A stretch of DNA of 64,000 nucleotides from Arthrobacter oryzae (GCF_030718995.1 NZ_CP132204.1:124001-188000); one strand, 5' to 3'; numbered from the stretch's first letter, positions 1 through 8,973 are shown. Notes: generated by a model not told the origin, from the sequence alone. Made by a program: numbers and translations.

Positions 1-932
1 TTGAGTTTGCTGGAGTCGCCGAGCGTTGCCGGCGTCAGCCCGGAAGCGTTGTCCACCTTGATGACGGCCAGGTCGCTCAGCGGGTCGGTGCCGACGATTT
101 TGGCGGTGAGCACCCTGCCGTCACTGGTCCGTACTTCGATGACGGCGTTGGCCGTTTTACCGTCAAGGGTCACCACATGGGTGTTTGTGAGGATGTGGCC
201 GTCGTCGTCCAGGATGATTCCCGATCCGGTGCCGCCGTCGCTTCCGCTGGTCGCCTTGATGGTCACAACACTCGGCGAGGCTTTCACCGACGCGGCGGTG
301 ATGACGTTTACGTCGTCCTTGTTGTTGACGATGACGGTGCTCGGCTGGCTGCCGGTACTGCTGACGGATGAGGTGGAGCCGTCGTTGAGGAAGGCGTCAC
401 TGGCGGCCACAACGCCCCCGCCGACCAGGCCGGCGGCGAGGATGCTGGCCACGAGGGTACCCACGCCGAAGGCCGCTTTCCGCTTCGGCGTGCTTGCAGG
501 GTCCGAGGCGTACATGCTTCCGGGGTGCTGGCCGCCTTGACCTGCATAGGGAGCGGTCCCCTGGTAGCCGCCGTGGGGCTGGGCTGCGTATGACTGGGCT
601 GAAGTGGACTGGGGTGCGCCGGCACCGGAGTAGCTGCTGTCCCCCGGGTGGGTGCCGGCCTGGCCGTGCGGACCTGCCTGCTGGCCGTAGAAAGGCTGGT
701 GCTGGGGGTAAACGGGTCGGGGGGCATCGTTTTCGCCGGCCCGCTGCTGTTCGGCTCCGGAGGGGCCCTGCGCGTCTCCGGAGGGGGTCTGGTCGAGCCG
801 GATGGTCGGGTTGTCCTGAACTGTCGGTTCCTGATGGGCTGAGTCTCCGGGAGGCTGCGCCTGCCAGCCTTCCCGGGGCTTTTCAGGACCCGTATTCTCA
901 GGCGATCCACCCTGTGCTGGGTTCTCAGTCAT
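1..932 (-). CDS. membrane-anchored trypsin-like serine protease (HtrA/DegP family), 3' part missing
   Basis: The frame runs leftward off the window, so only the N-terminal ~310 residues are visible. A long Pro/Gln/Gly-rich cytoplasmic tail (about residues 1-145) is followed by one hydrophobic anchor (about 150-175) and the start of an S1C protease domain. Catalytic His lies in LTNTHVV (about residue 252) and catalytic Asp in SDLAVIKV (about 287). The catalytic Ser and any PDZ domain lie beyond the edge. The ATG at 930-932 is preceded by a GAAAGGAAG ribosome binding site. The fold would face the cell exterior and act in envelope protein quality control; this role is inferred from the family. 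The disordered tail is typical of actinobacterial members. Confidence 0.9.
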   Translation of the reverse strand, partial: MTENPAQGGSPENTGPEKPREGWQAQPPGDSAHQEPTVQDNPTIRLDQTPSGDAQGPSGAEQQRAGENDAPRPVYPQHQPFYGQQAGPHGQAGTHPGDSSYSGAGAPQSTSAQSYAAQPHGGYQGTAPYAGQGGQHPGSMYASDPASTPKRKAAFGVGTLVASILAAGLVGGGVVAASDAFLNDGSTSSVSSTGSQPSTVIVNNKDDVNVITAASVKASPSVVTIKATSGSDGGTGSGIILDDDGHILTNTHVVTLDGKTANAVIEVRTSDGRVLTAKIVGTDPLSDLAVIKVDNASGLTPATLGDSSKL

Positions 933-1232
933 TAGACTTCCTTTCATCCTTGTCTGCCTTTAACTATGGACCCTCAGACTGAAGCTAAAGCGAACGTTGA
1001 CTGGGAGGTTCCTGAACGCCGTCGGAATCGGTTTTTGGGGCGCCCCGTTCCGTGCGGGAAGCGCTTTTCGCTGGTGGCATATTCCCCGTTGTGGACGGGC
1101 AAATTGGTGCACCATAGAATCAATTGGAATTGCCACAGCGACCTGCGGCTTTACACATGCGTGGGGGCGCTGCTGCATTCTGTGACGACTGGCTCGGCCC
1201 GAATCAGTCGCAGAAGTGCTGAAGGGTTGCAC
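933..1232. promoter_or_regulatory. divergent intergenic region between the HtrA-like and TPM genes
   Basis: About 300 bases without a convincing gene. It must hold the promoters of the two divergent neighbours. A possible rightward promoter has TTGTGG at 1089-1094 and CATAGA at 1113-1118, 18 bases apart. An 8-bp palindrome GGTGCACC sits at 1106-1113 inside that spacer. Nothing else was recognised. Confidence 0.3.
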
Positions 1233-3275
1233 ATGCGGTCTAAGTTCAAACGTCTCCTCGCCGTGATCGGCCTTGCCGGGTTGCTGGCGGTTCCCGCCAC
1301 CTCAGCCTGGGCCGAGCCACCGGTGACCATTCCGTCCGGCACGAACATCGTGGATAATGCCAAGGTCCTGGGCGGCCGCACACCTGAAGTCCAGGAAGCC
1401 ATTCGGACGCTCCTGAAGGATCATAAGTACAACCTGTACGTGGTTACCGTGAAGTCGTTTGAGAACCCGACAGATCCCGCGGAATGGGGCCAAGCAGTTG
1501 CGAAACAAAAGGGTATGGGCCCGGCAGACGTCATCCTGACGATAGCCACCGATGACGGCAAGTACTACTTCTCACCGAACAGCTCGAGTTCCATCTATCC
1601 CAAGCGCACAGCCATCACCCAGAATGCCATTGCCGCCAACCTCGGCGCAGGCAAAAAGGACTACGCACAGGCAGCTATCGACACCGCGGGGGCCATCGGA
1701 AACGCCGCAGGCGGAGGCAGCGGCACCGTCCCGTCGGGTGACGGCGCCGGCGCTGCTGTTCTGGTCGGCACGGGCGTCGTCGTAGCCGGTGGTGCGGGCG
1801 CGTACCTTTACTTCCGCAACAAGCGCAAGAAAGCAGCGCTGGCATCGAGCGCCAGCTATGGACCACAAGGCGCAGAACTCGACCCGCTTGCCTCCCTCAG
1901 CGTGGACGAGCTGCGGAAGAAGAGCGGTTCACTGCTCATCGAAGCGGATAACGCCATCAACTCGAGCGAGCAGGAACTCGGCTTCGCGCAGGCCCAGTAC
2001 GGCGATGCCGCCGTCGGAAACTTCACGAAAGCCCTGCAGGAAGCCAAGGGACACATGTCCGAGTCGTTCAAACTGCAGCAGCAGCTTGACGACCATATCC
2101 CCGACACTGAGGAACAGCAGCGCAGCTGGCTCGGTGAGATCATCCGCCGCTCGGAAGCCGCCATGGCGTCCCTCCAGGAACAAAAGGCCGACTTCGATTC
2201 ACTCCGTGAACTGGAGAAGAACGCGCCCCAGGCCCTCGCCGCGGTGAACGCGGGCGCCCAGGAAGCCGACTCCCGGATCGCCACTGCGGAGCAGACCCTT
2301 GCTTCGCTTCGGGCCAAGTACGCCGACAGCGCCCTGGTCCAGGTCTCGGACAACATCGGCCAGGCCAAGGAGCGGCTGGCCTTCGTGCAGAATGCCACCG
2401 CAACGGCCCAGGACAAGCTCGCATCCGGCGAGGGAAGCCTGGCCGCCGTCGCCGTTCGCGCCGCGGAAGAAAGCCTGCACCAGACCAAGGTGTTGCTCGA
2501 CGCCATCACCAAAGTCTCCGGAAGCCTGGACGAAGCACGCAACAGCCTTGAGGCGGCAGTTGTTGACACGTCCCAGGACCTGGCGCAGGCCAAGGCGATG
2601 ATCCAGTCCGGAGCCCACCCCGAATTGGCCGGACCGGTGGCCAAGGTGGAGGCTGCCCTGGCGCAGGTCAAGACCGAGATCCAGGGCGGCAAGATCGATC
2701 CGATTGCCACCCTAGAGCGGGTGGAGACAGCCCATCAGGCGCTGGACCAGTCCCTGACCGGCATCCGGGACCAGCAGGAACAGGCCCGCCGGGCGCAGGC
2801 GTCACTGCAGCAGACCATCATGTCGGCCCAGGCGCAGATCAGCGCCACCTCGGACTACATCACGGCACGCCGTGGCGGAGTGGGGACTGAAGCGCGTACC
2901 CGTTTGGCCGAAGCCCAGCGGAACCTGGATTATGCCTTGTCCATCTCCCGCAATGATCCGGTCACTGCGTTGACCTATGCCCAGCAGGCGCACGCCCTTG
3001 CAGCCCAGGCTGCGCAGCTCGCCCAGGGGGACGTGGACAGCTTCGGTTACGCCAACCAGGGCTACGGCCGCGGCGGCATGTTCGGCGGCGGCGGTGGCGG
3101 CGGCCTTGGCGGCGCCATCCTGGGCGGCATCCTCATCAACTCCATCCTCAACGGCGGAAGCGGCGGCGGCTGGGGCGGCGGCCACAGTGACGGCGGCGGC
3201 TGGGGCGGCGGAGATTTCGGCGGCGGGGACTTTGGCGGCGGCGATTTCGGCGGCGGAGACTCCGGCAGCTTCTAG
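1233..3275 (+). CDS. secreted/membrane TPM-domain protein with long coiled coil and Gly-rich tail
   Basis: A protein of 680 residues. A signal peptide (1-27, ending TSAWA) is followed by a TPM domain of the YgcG/Psb32 type (about 40-155), a transmembrane helix (about 173-194) with a basic stop-transfer stretch, a ~450-residue Gln/Ala-rich coiled coil and a C-terminus of repeated GGGDF/GGGW units. TPM proteins are extracytoplasmic, and some have acid phosphatase activity. The biochemical role here is unknown. The start was set at ATG 1233 because GAAGGG lies 8 bases upstream and a signal peptide follows at once. The neighbouring pspA homologue begins 111 bp downstream on the same strand, suggesting a joint role in membrane maintenance. 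Confidence 0.8.
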   Translation: MRSKFKRLLAVIGLAGLLAVPATSAWAEPPVTIPSGTNIVDNAKVLGGRTPEVQEAIRTLLKDHKYNLYVVTVKSFENPTDPAEWGQAVAKQKGMGPADVILTIATDDGKYYFSPNSSSSIYPKRTAITQNAIAANLGAGKKDYAQAAIDTAGAIGNAAGGGSGTVPSGDGAGAAVLVGTGVVVAGGAGAYLYFRNKRKKAALASSASYGPQGAELDPLASLSVDELRKKSGSLLIEADNAINSSEQELGFAQAQYGDAAVGNFTKALQEAKGHMSESFKLQQQLDDHIPDTEEQQRSWLGEIIRRSEAAMASLQEQKADFDSLRELEKNAPQALAAVNAGAQEADSRIATAEQTLASLRAKYADSALVQVSDNIGQAKERLAFVQNATATAQDKLASGEGSLAAVAVRAAEESLHQTKVLLDAITKVSGSLDEARNSLEAAVVDTSQDLAQAKAMIQSGAHPELAGPVAKVEAALAQVKTEIQGGKIDPIATLERVETAHQALDQSLTGIRDQQEQARRAQASLQQTIMSAQAQISATSDYITARRGGVGTEARTRLAEAQRNLDYALSISRNDPVTALTYAQQAHALAAQAAQLAQGDVDSFGYANQGYGRGGMFGGGGGGGLGGAILGGILINSILNGGSGGGWGGGHSDGGGWGGGDFGGGDFGGGDFGGGDSGSF

Positions 3276-3386
3276 CCGAACCACAGACTAGGCGGCGGCC
3301 GGCCCGGCCGGCCGCCGGATAGAAGCGGTACATCAACTGTTCACTGAATTCAGTGGCGACCACTGAGCAGGATGAAAGGCAACACC

Positions 3387-4178
3387 ATGGTTAAGCAGTC
3401 CATTTTCGGCCGTATGGCGCAGCTGGCAAAGGCGAATATCAACTCCCTGCTGGACCAGGCCGAAGACCCGCAGAAGATGCTGGACCAGATGGTCCGGGAT
3501 TACACCAACAACATTGCCGAAGCTGAATCTGCTGTGGCGCAGACCATCGGCAATCTGCGGATGCTCCAGGACGACTACAACGAGGACATCAAGAACGCCC
3601 AGGACTGGGGCAACAAGGCCCTCGCGGCCTCCCGCAAGGCCGACGAGTACCGTAGCAGCGGCGACGCAGTGGACGCCCAGAAGTTCGACAACCTGGCCAA
3701 GGTGGCCATCCAGCGCCAGATGGCAGCCGAGAACGAAGCCAAGGCAGCCGAGCCCAGCATCGCCTCGCAGACCGAGGTTGTGGACAAGCTCAAGACCGGC
3801 CTGGACCAGATGAAGGGCAAGCTGAATGAGCTGACCAGCAAGCGCAACGAACTGGTGGCCCGGTCCAAGACGGCCGCGGCGCAGTCGCAGGTCCACGATG
3901 CCCTCAAGAGCATCGACTTCATGGACCCCACCAGCGAGGTGGGCCGTTTCGAAGAGAAGATCCGCCGCGAAGAGGCCAAAGTCCGCGGCCAGCAGGAGCT
4001 CGCTGCTTCCAGCCTGGACGCGCAGTTCAACCAACTCGAAGACCTCGGCGAGCAGACCGAGATCGAAGCACGGCTCGCAGCACTGAAGTCCGGCGGCGCG
4101 AAGCCGGCCCTTGGCGCCTCGACGAACTCATCGGACGCCGGCTCCACTGTCGAAGAGGCAGATTTCGACAAGCTCTAG
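3387..4178 (+). CDS. PspA/IM30 family membrane-maintenance protein
   Basis: A protein of 263 residues that is almost entirely amphipathic and coiled-coil, opening with KQSIFGRM and a run of LDQAEDPQKMLDQM typical of PspA/Vipp1. Members coat and stabilise the inner face of the cytoplasmic membrane and, in some bacteria, control phage-shock responses. An in-frame ATG lies at 3372, but ATG 3387 is preferred because GAAAGG sits 7 bases before it. The C-terminal tail is Ala/Ser-rich. A strong terminator follows at 4213. Pairing with the upstream TPM coiled-coil gene hints that both act on membrane stress; this is inference. Confidence 0.88.
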   Translation: MVKQSIFGRMAQLAKANINSLLDQAEDPQKMLDQMVRDYTNNIAEAESAVAQTIGNLRMLQDDYNEDIKNAQDWGNKALAASRKADEYRSSGDAVDAQKFDNLAKVAIQRQMAAENEAKAAEPSIASQTEVVDKLKTGLDQMKGKLNELTSKRNELVARSKTAAAQSQVHDALKSIDFMDPTSEVGRFEEKIRREEAKVRGQQELAASSLDAQFNQLEDLGEQTEIEARLAALKSGGAKPALGASTNSSDAGSTVEEADFDKL

Positions 4179-4212
4179 GCAGCGCTCCGGTTTCCGGACC
4201 GGGCGACAGAAT

Positions 4213-4245
4213 GGCCGGGGTCCCCTCAGGGGACCCCGGCCTTTT
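4213..4245 (+). terminator. rho-independent terminator after the pspA homologue
   Basis: A perfect 13-bp stem (GGCCGGGGTCCCC against its complement) with a TCA loop and a TTTT tract. It lies between two convergent genes and closes the TPM-pspA transcript. Confidence 0.92.
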
Positions 4246-4288
4246 CGTTTCTTGGACTATCGCGGGTCTAGGACTGTCGCTGGCCCGG

Positions 4289-5530
4289 CTAGGCCAGGCT
4301 CACCGCCGGCTCCCCCGCTGACGTCAGCCCGGCCCCTGCCGTGCAACTCCCGGAACGAACCTCGCCGTCGTTATAGACCTGGCGCAGGCAGTTACGGAGG
4401 GCCAACTGGCCCCAGTAGTTGGGGTGCAGCGATTCCTGGATGTAGTAATCGCTGAAGGCCGTGCTGGCAGTCCGGACCTCGTTGATCCATTCGCTGATGT
4501 CCGCGGCGCCGGGGCTCCTCCAGTCCGCCAGTGCGGTGTTGTTCAGCTTCTGTGTAGTGTCCGCGCACAGATCATGCCCGCTGAACAGTGAGGCCACATT
4601 GAGCGTGTGAACACCGGCCACCCCGGAAGCAGCGATTCCGGCTGAAATAGTGGAGTTGATTGCGGGAACGGCGGTGCCGGTAGCCCAGTCCAGGTCCGCG
4701 TTCCAGAAACCGCAGCCGTAAGTGCTCTGCCTGCTGAATCCGGCTTCGGAGTATGAAATATCCGAACTCCGCGGCAGGGGCGAGACGTAGTTCTGCACCA
4801 CCAGGCTGTACTGCCCGGGCGCATACCCGGCCCCTCCCATGGCCTTGGCCACGTTTGCGAGGGAGGCACCTATCCGGGAGGCCACCGCCGCGCGGTTGGA
4901 GGCCGAGAAGTTCGTGGCCACCGTGGCGGAGTCCTTGCAGTAACTCGGCGCCCACGACGGACTGGTCATGAACTTCGAGACGCACGTGGCGATGATGCCG
5001 GCAAACCCCAGGTCGTTGCCGCCGACCGAGACCACCACCATGCTGACCCGGTGGGTTGATGCGAAGTTCTGCAGCGCCAGCGACTGGCCCGTGTTGCCGG
5101 CCGCGTCCTTGTAGAAGTCCAGCCCCGGTTTGAACTCACCGGACGAGTTCCAGGACGTGCCCGTCTTGGCGCCGGAACATGCCAGGTTGAGTGCCTGCGC
5201 CTGCCCGATCCTGATCTCCGCCGAGGAGGAACGGTGGCAGCCCGCCGTACTTTCCGATTGCCCGGCGTCAATGTAGGCGGCGTCGCCCAGTGCATCGGTC
5301 TGGGCGGGGTCGCTCGAGTTGCCCGCCCAGCGCCCCGCTTCCCCTGAAATGTACGAATCGCCCACGCTGACCACCCACTCATCGCCACCAATGGGCCCGG
5401 CGTGGGCGGTCGGGGCAATCACCGCGGACACTGAGACGGCTGTGGCGAGTCCGGCCAGGAGCGCCCGCGTGACCGGCACGCTGCGGCGTTCTGTTCGCGG
5501 CCGTTGGTTCGATGGAAGGAATAGCTTCAT
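4289..5530 (-). CDS. secreted SGNH/GDSL-family esterase or lipase
   Basis: A protein of 413 residues. A signal peptide ends near residue 44 (TAHA). The SGNH blocks are clear: GDSYISGE with nucleophile Ser near residue 59, GGND near 168-171 and a C-terminal SLHPNYWGQ carrying the catalytic His. Several Cys residues (in STAGCH, LACSG, CSGA, YGCGFW, DLCAD) suggest disulfides, as in Streptomyces SGNH lipases. It probably hydrolyses acyl esters outside the cell; the substrate cannot be read from sequence. It diverges from the photolyase gene, and the intergenic region holds a perfect 14-bp palindrome. Confidence 0.85.
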   Translation of the reverse strand: MKLFLPSNQRPRTERRSVPVTRALLAGLATAVSVSAVIAPTAHAGPIGGDEWVVSVGDSYISGEAGRWAGNSSDPAQTDALGDAAYIDAGQSESTAGCHRSSSAEIRIGQAQALNLACSGAKTGTSWNSSGEFKPGLDFYKDAAGNTGQSLALQNFASTHRVSMVVVSVGGNDLGFAGIIATCVSKFMTSPSWAPSYCKDSATVATNFSASNRAAVASRIGASLANVAKAMGGAGYAPGQYSLVVQNYVSPLPRSSDISYSEAGFSRQSTYGCGFWNADLDWATGTAVPAINSTISAGIAASGVAGVHTLNVASLFSGHDLCADTTQKLNNTALADWRSPGAADISEWINEVRTASTAFSDYYIQESLHPNYWGQLALRNCLRQVYNDGEVRSGSCTAGAGLTSAGEPAVSLA

Positions 5531-5694
5531 TGGTCATCCTTTTTCTGCACGCGGCAGCATCGCGGCGGGCAGGTGGACGGCATCCGGCCGCCTCCAGCCG
5601 TGTGCCGTTGTCGACAGGAAAGGCCTGATCCGAACGGAACCGCCGCTGCGGAAGAGTGCGAGCAACGGACGGCTGGAGCGAGTCTACGGCTAAG

Positions 5695-5708
5695 TTACCG
5701 GCCGGTAA
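5695..5708. promoter_or_regulatory. perfect palindrome TTACCGGCCGGTAA (candidate operator)
   Basis: A 14-bp perfect palindrome placed where the -35 region of the photolyase gene should lie, given the -10-like TACCGT at 5727-5732. The outer TTAC/GTAA arms match the imperfect palindrome before the TetR gene at 45828. Repressor binding is inferred. Confidence 0.55.
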
Positions 5709-5726
5709 ACAGCAGAGGCTGCCGTG

Positions 5727-5732
5727 TACCGT
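5727..5732 (+). promoter_or_regulatory. -10-like hexamer of a leaderless promoter (photolyase)
   Basis: TACCGT stands exactly 6 bases before ATG 5739, and no ribosome binding site is present. That spacing puts the transcription start at or next to the start codon. The same arrangement recurs at other genes in the window. Confidence 0.5.
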
Positions 5733-5738
5733 GGAACC

Positions 5739-7163
5739 ATGCCTTCCACCATTGTCTGGCTCCGTGATGACCTCCGCCTGGATGACAATCCGGCCCTTGC
5801 CGAAGCCGCAACCCTGGGCCACCCCGTGACCGTCGTCTACATCCTGGACGAAGAGTCGCCAGGAGTGCGCGGGCTGGGCGGTGCGGCCAAGTGGTGGCTG
5901 CACCATTCGCTGGCGTCCCTGGCCGCCGGATTGGAGTCCGCGGGCTCCCGGTTGGTCCTTCGACGGGGAAGCGCGGCAGGAATCATCCAGGAACTCGCGG
6001 CCGAAACAGAGGCCACGCACCTGAGGTGGAACCGCAGGTACGGCGGCCCCGAACGTCACATCGACGCCGGCATCAAGGCCTGGGCCGGGGACCATGACCT
6101 TGACGCCGCAAGTTTCCAAGCGAGCCTCATGTTTGAGCCCTGGACCGTGCGGACCGGAGCAGGCGGACCGTACAAGGTGTTCACCCCCTTCTGGCGCGCG
6201 TGCCTGGAAAGCGGTGAGCCGCGGATGCCCTCAGATGCACCCCACAAGCTGCCCTCTCCTGCCAAGGGCGCCCACGGCGCGGTGCCACACAGCGATGAAC
6301 TGGACAGTTGGGAGCTGCTCCCCCGCACTCCGGACTGGAGCGCCGGGCTTGCGGAAGAGTGGACGCCCGGCGAGGCCGGCGCCCACAGCCGCCTGCAGGA
6401 CTTCCTGGACGGCCCTGTCGAGGACTATGGAACCGGCCGGGACCGGCCGGGGGTCGAGGGCACCAGCCGCCTCTCCCCCCACCTTCGCTTCGGCGAAATC
6501 AGTCCCTTCCGTGTCTGGCACGCGCTCCGGGAGCGCTTCCCGCAGAAGGCGCCCGCCGACGTCGGGATCTTCCGTTCAGAACTGGGCTGGCGCGAGTTCT
6601 GCTGGCAGCTGCTGTATGAGAACCCTGAGCTGGCCACCCGGAACTACCGCCCGGACTTCGACCGCTTCGAGTGGCAAACGCCGTCGAACGCTGAACTGGA
6701 AGCCTGGCAGCAGGGCCGGACGGGATATCCGCTGGTGGACGCCGGAATGCGTCAGCTGTGGCAGACAGGCTGGATGCACAACCGCGTCCGCATGGCGGCA
6801 GCGTCATTCCTGGTGAAGAACCTGCTGGCTGACTGGAGGCTGGGCGAGGCCTGGTTCTGGGACACCCTGGTGGACGCCGATTCAGCCAGCAATCCGGCAA
6901 ACTGGCAGTGGGTGGCCGGATCCGGAGCGGACGCTTCCCCCTATTTCCGGATCTTCAACCCTGTGACGCAAAGCAAGAAGTTCGACGCCGCGGGCCGCTA
7001 CCTGCGGCAGTACATCCCGGAAATCGCCGGCATGGATGACAAGAGCATCCACGAACCATGGAAAGCGCTGCAGGACGCTGGCGGATACCCGGAACCGGTG
7101 GTGGGCCTGCCGGAGTCGCGTGAGCGGGCCCTGGAGACCTACCAGAAGCTCAAGGACAGCTGA
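5739..7163 (+). CDS. phr: deoxyribodipyrimidine photolyase (class I cryptochrome/photolyase family)
   Basis: A protein of 474 residues. The N-terminal alpha/beta domain begins STIVWLRDDLRLDDNPAL. The C-terminal helical FAD domain carries the canonical PLVDAGMRQL, GWMHNRVRM and DADSASNPANWQW blocks. It repairs UV-induced cyclobutane pyrimidine dimers in blue light using reduced FAD and an antenna chromophore. The start was set at ATG 5739 rather than GTG 5724 because the family begins right at the beta strand and a TACCGT hexamer sits 6 bases upstream. It is convergent with the cytochrome b gene, 36 bp away. Confidence 0.96.
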   Translation: MPSTIVWLRDDLRLDDNPALAEAATLGHPVTVVYILDEESPGVRGLGGAAKWWLHHSLASLAAGLESAGSRLVLRRGSAAGIIQELAAETEATHLRWNRRYGGPERHIDAGIKAWAGDHDLDAASFQASLMFEPWTVRTGAGGPYKVFTPFWRACLESGEPRMPSDAPHKLPSPAKGAHGAVPHSDELDSWELLPRTPDWSAGLAEEWTPGEAGAHSRLQDFLDGPVEDYGTGRDRPGVEGTSRLSPHLRFGEISPFRVWHALRERFPQKAPADVGIFRSELGWREFCWQLLYENPELATRNYRPDFDRFEWQTPSNAELEAWQQGRTGYPLVDAGMRQLWQTGWMHNRVRMAAASFLVKNLLADWRLGEAWFWDTLVDADSASNPANWQWVAGSGADASPYFRIFNPVTQSKKFDAAGRYLRQYIPEIAGMDDKSIHEPWKALQDAGGYPEPVVGLPESRERALETYQKLKDS

Positions 7164-7199
7164 ACCGGGGCCCCGCCGGGCAGCGGCCGCCGCCCGCGG

Positions 7200-8138
7200 T
7201 CAGCGGCTGCTGACCTTGCCCATCAAAGAGGCAAGGGGACTGAGGAAGACCGGCCGTGCCAGGAACCACGCGGCGACCATCACGGCGACGGACGCAGCGA
7301 AGATGCCGAACCCAACCCAGCTGACTTCGTCACTGCCGCCGTACATATGGTTCAGGTTGCGGAGCGCGCCGGTGGCCAGGACCAGGAACACGTGGACCAC
7401 GATGAAGGCAACGAAGTAGATCATCACCGGGAAGTGCACGGCGCGGGCGGCCTCGATCGGGTAAGCCTTGTTCAGGGCCTTGGCGTTCTTGGGCCACGCC
7501 GAGGACATCCTCAGACCCGTGATGAACGCCAGCGGCGCTGCGATGAAGACGGTGATGAAGTAGGTCAGCAACTGGAGGGCGTTGTAGTTCACCCAGCCGT
7601 TCTCCGTGGGCCAGTTCAGTGAGGCGTACTGCAGCGCAGCCGAGAGCGCGTTGGGGAAGACATCCCAGCTGGTGGGTACGATCCGCGCCCATTGGCCGGT
7701 GGCAAAAATCAGGACAGCAAATACGATGCCGTTGAGGATCCAGAGTGCGTCCAGCACCAGGTGGAACCACAGTGCCAGGCTGATCTTGGTCGGAGCATTC
7801 CGGGTGCGGATCAGGCCCTTGTTGTTCCGGGTCCAGTAGGCGGCCGGACGGGTCTGCGTGCGCACCTGCCAGCCGGAACGGATGATCAGCAGCAGGAAGA
7901 AGCCATTGAGGAAGTGCTGCCACGCCAGCCACGCCGGGAAACCCACCGGAGTACCCTCAGGCAACTCCGAGTGGCCCGGGTAGGCCGCCAGGAAGTCCTT
8001 GACGCCGGCAAGCCCGGTAGCCCATCTAGCGGCCAGCACCACGAGAACCAGGGCAACCAGCACGGCGGGCACCGCCCAGTACAGTCTGGCCCACTTGCCC
8101 TTTGCGCTTCCAGGCTTCTTCTTGGTAGGTAGTGACAT
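7200..8138 (-). CDS. cytochrome b561/b6-type membrane protein
   Basis: A protein of 312 residues with about six transmembrane helices. Histidines placed inside helices (AWQHFLNG, LALWFHLVLD, AVHFPVMIY, FIVVHVFLV) are suited to bis-heme b coordination. Such subunits pass electrons between the quinone pool and a partner, often a molybdopterin oxidoreductase or formate dehydrogenase. No such partner gene is next to it here, so its redox partner is unknown. The start ATG 8138 has GAGAGGAA upstream; an in-frame extension to 8192 is possible but adds no recognisable sequence. Heme supply from the hem cluster is a trivial link only. Confidence 0.82.
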   Translation of the reverse strand: MSLPTKKKPGSAKGKWARLYWAVPAVLVALVLVVLAARWATGLAGVKDFLAAYPGHSELPEGTPVGFPAWLAWQHFLNGFFLLLIIRSGWQVRTQTRPAAYWTRNNKGLIRTRNAPTKISLALWFHLVLDALWILNGIVFAVLIFATGQWARIVPTSWDVFPNALSAALQYASLNWPTENGWVNYNALQLLTYFITVFIAAPLAFITGLRMSSAWPKNAKALNKAYPIEAARAVHFPVMIYFVAFIVVHVFLVLATGALRNLNHMYGGSDEVSWVGFGIFAASVAVMVAAWFLARPVFLSPLASLMGKVSSR

Positions 8139-8436
8139 CGAACAGCATTCCTCTCGAGAATGATCGACTAGTGACGTGGGCGGATCCACCACCCCCGGCC
8201 GGTCCGCACCGGCAGGAGCGCCGACTTGGTTAACTGCGCCTTAATAGCTTGGATCATGAACAGCGGAAGAGCGAACCCGTCCGGGGCCGTGGTCATCCCC
8301 CGCAATATACGATCCGGTTCCGGGAGGCTACGGCCTGCCAGTCCGGCGTTCGTCATTGAACGCTACCTGGCCGCGCGGTACGCTGCCCCCGCGAATGAGA
8401 ATACTAGGAAATGCTAGTAGTTAGGGACGTTCGGAC
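8139..8436. promoter_or_regulatory. intergenic region upstream of the cytochrome b gene, with an inverted repeat
   Basis: About 300 bases with no credible gene. An inverted repeat, TACTAG at 8402-8407 and CTAGTA at 8414-8419 with a 6-base spacer, is the only structured element seen. It is ~270 bp upstream of the cytochrome b gene start, so a link to that gene is uncertain. Confidence 0.3.
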
Positions 8437-8478
8437 AAAAAAGAGGCCCTGACCGGGGTGTTCCCGGTCAGGGCCTCT
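8437..8478 (-). terminator. terminator of the first initiator tRNA gene
   Basis: A perfect 16-bp stem (8442-8457 against 8463-8478) with a GTGTT loop. Read leftward it ends in a run of U from 8442 down to 8437. Confidence 0.9.
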
Positions 8479-8483
8479 CTTGG

Positions 8484-8560
8484 TGGTTGCGGGGACAGGA
8501 TTTGAACCTGTGACCTCTGGGTTATGAGCCCAGCGAGCTACCGAACTGCTCCACCCCGCG
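8484..8560 (-). tRNA. initiator tRNA-fMet(CAT), CCA encoded
   Basis: A 77-base tRNA with anticodon CAT in loop CTCATAA. Initiator identity is shown by the unpaired C1-A72 at the acceptor end (5' CGCGGGG against CCCCGCA) and three consecutive G-C pairs at the base of the anticodon stem (GGG/CCC). The terminal CCA is encoded at 8484-8486. A possible -10, TAGGGT, lies at 8577-8582 on the minus strand. The body is identical to the copy at 8685. Confidence 0.95.
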
Positions 8561-8639
8561 TCGCTTGATCAACAATACCCTACTTTTGCGGCGGCCCCGA
8601 CCACTGTCCGACACCGGGCCCCAAGTACCGCGACAAAGC

Positions 8640-8674
8640 AAAAGGCCCGGAATCCCTTTCGGGAATTCCGGGCC
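8640..8674 (-). terminator. terminator of the second initiator tRNA gene
   Basis: A GGCCCGGAAT-rich stem with a one-base bulge and a short AAAG loop, followed leftward by TTTTGCTTTG. It lies 11 bases beyond the 3' end of the tRNA at 8685. Confidence 0.85.
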
Positions 8675-8684
8675 TTTTCCTCAG

Positions 8685-8758
8685 TTGCGGGGACAGGATT
8701 TGAACCTGTGACCTCTGGGTTATGAGCCCAGCGAGCTACCGAACTGCTCCACCCCGCG
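8685..8758 (-). tRNA. initiator tRNA-fMet(CAT), CCA not encoded
   Basis: The 74-base body is identical to the neighbouring copy, with C1-A72 mismatch, GGG/CCC anticodon stem and CAT anticodon. The discriminator A is followed by CTG, so CCA must be added by nucleotidyltransferase. It has its own terminator and promoter and is a separate transcription unit. Confidence 0.95.
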
Positions 8759-8769
8759 TCGCAAGAACA

Positions 8770-8798
8770 ACATTACCCGCCGGTGAACTTCAGACCAA
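8770..8798 (-). promoter_or_regulatory. promoter of the second initiator tRNA gene
   Basis: On the minus strand, TTGGTC (8793-8798) and TAATGT (8770-8775) are 17 bases apart, with the tRNA 5' end 11 bases further on. Spacing fits a sigma-A type promoter. Confidence 0.6.
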
Positions 8799-8890
8799 AT
8801 TGAGGGAACGTGATCTGCGTCTCCGCAGTCAAGAGTGCCGTTCCGAAGCGGCACCTGTCCCGCAACCGGCTCTTCCCGCGGGAGACGGCA

Positions 8891-8967
8891 AAGGCCGGCT
8901 TCCCCGCCCTTGCGGAAGGGAAAACCGGCCTGATCCGGCCGGGCAGGCTGCCGGGGGCAGCCTGCCC
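8891..8967 (-). terminator. two stem-loops after the UPF0182 gene
   Basis: Just past the stop codon a 12-bp stem (8941-8952 against 8956-8967, GGG loop) is followed by a second GGCCGG-based hairpin (8893-8930) ending in TTT. Together they are the likely transcript end; the short U tract makes the exact terminator uncertain. Confidence 0.6.
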
Positions 8968-8973
8968 GCCTGA

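Noticed and set aside
8484..8758. Elongator tRNA-Met pair
   Set aside because: The C1-A72 mismatch and GGG/CCC anticodon stem identify initiator tRNAs instead.
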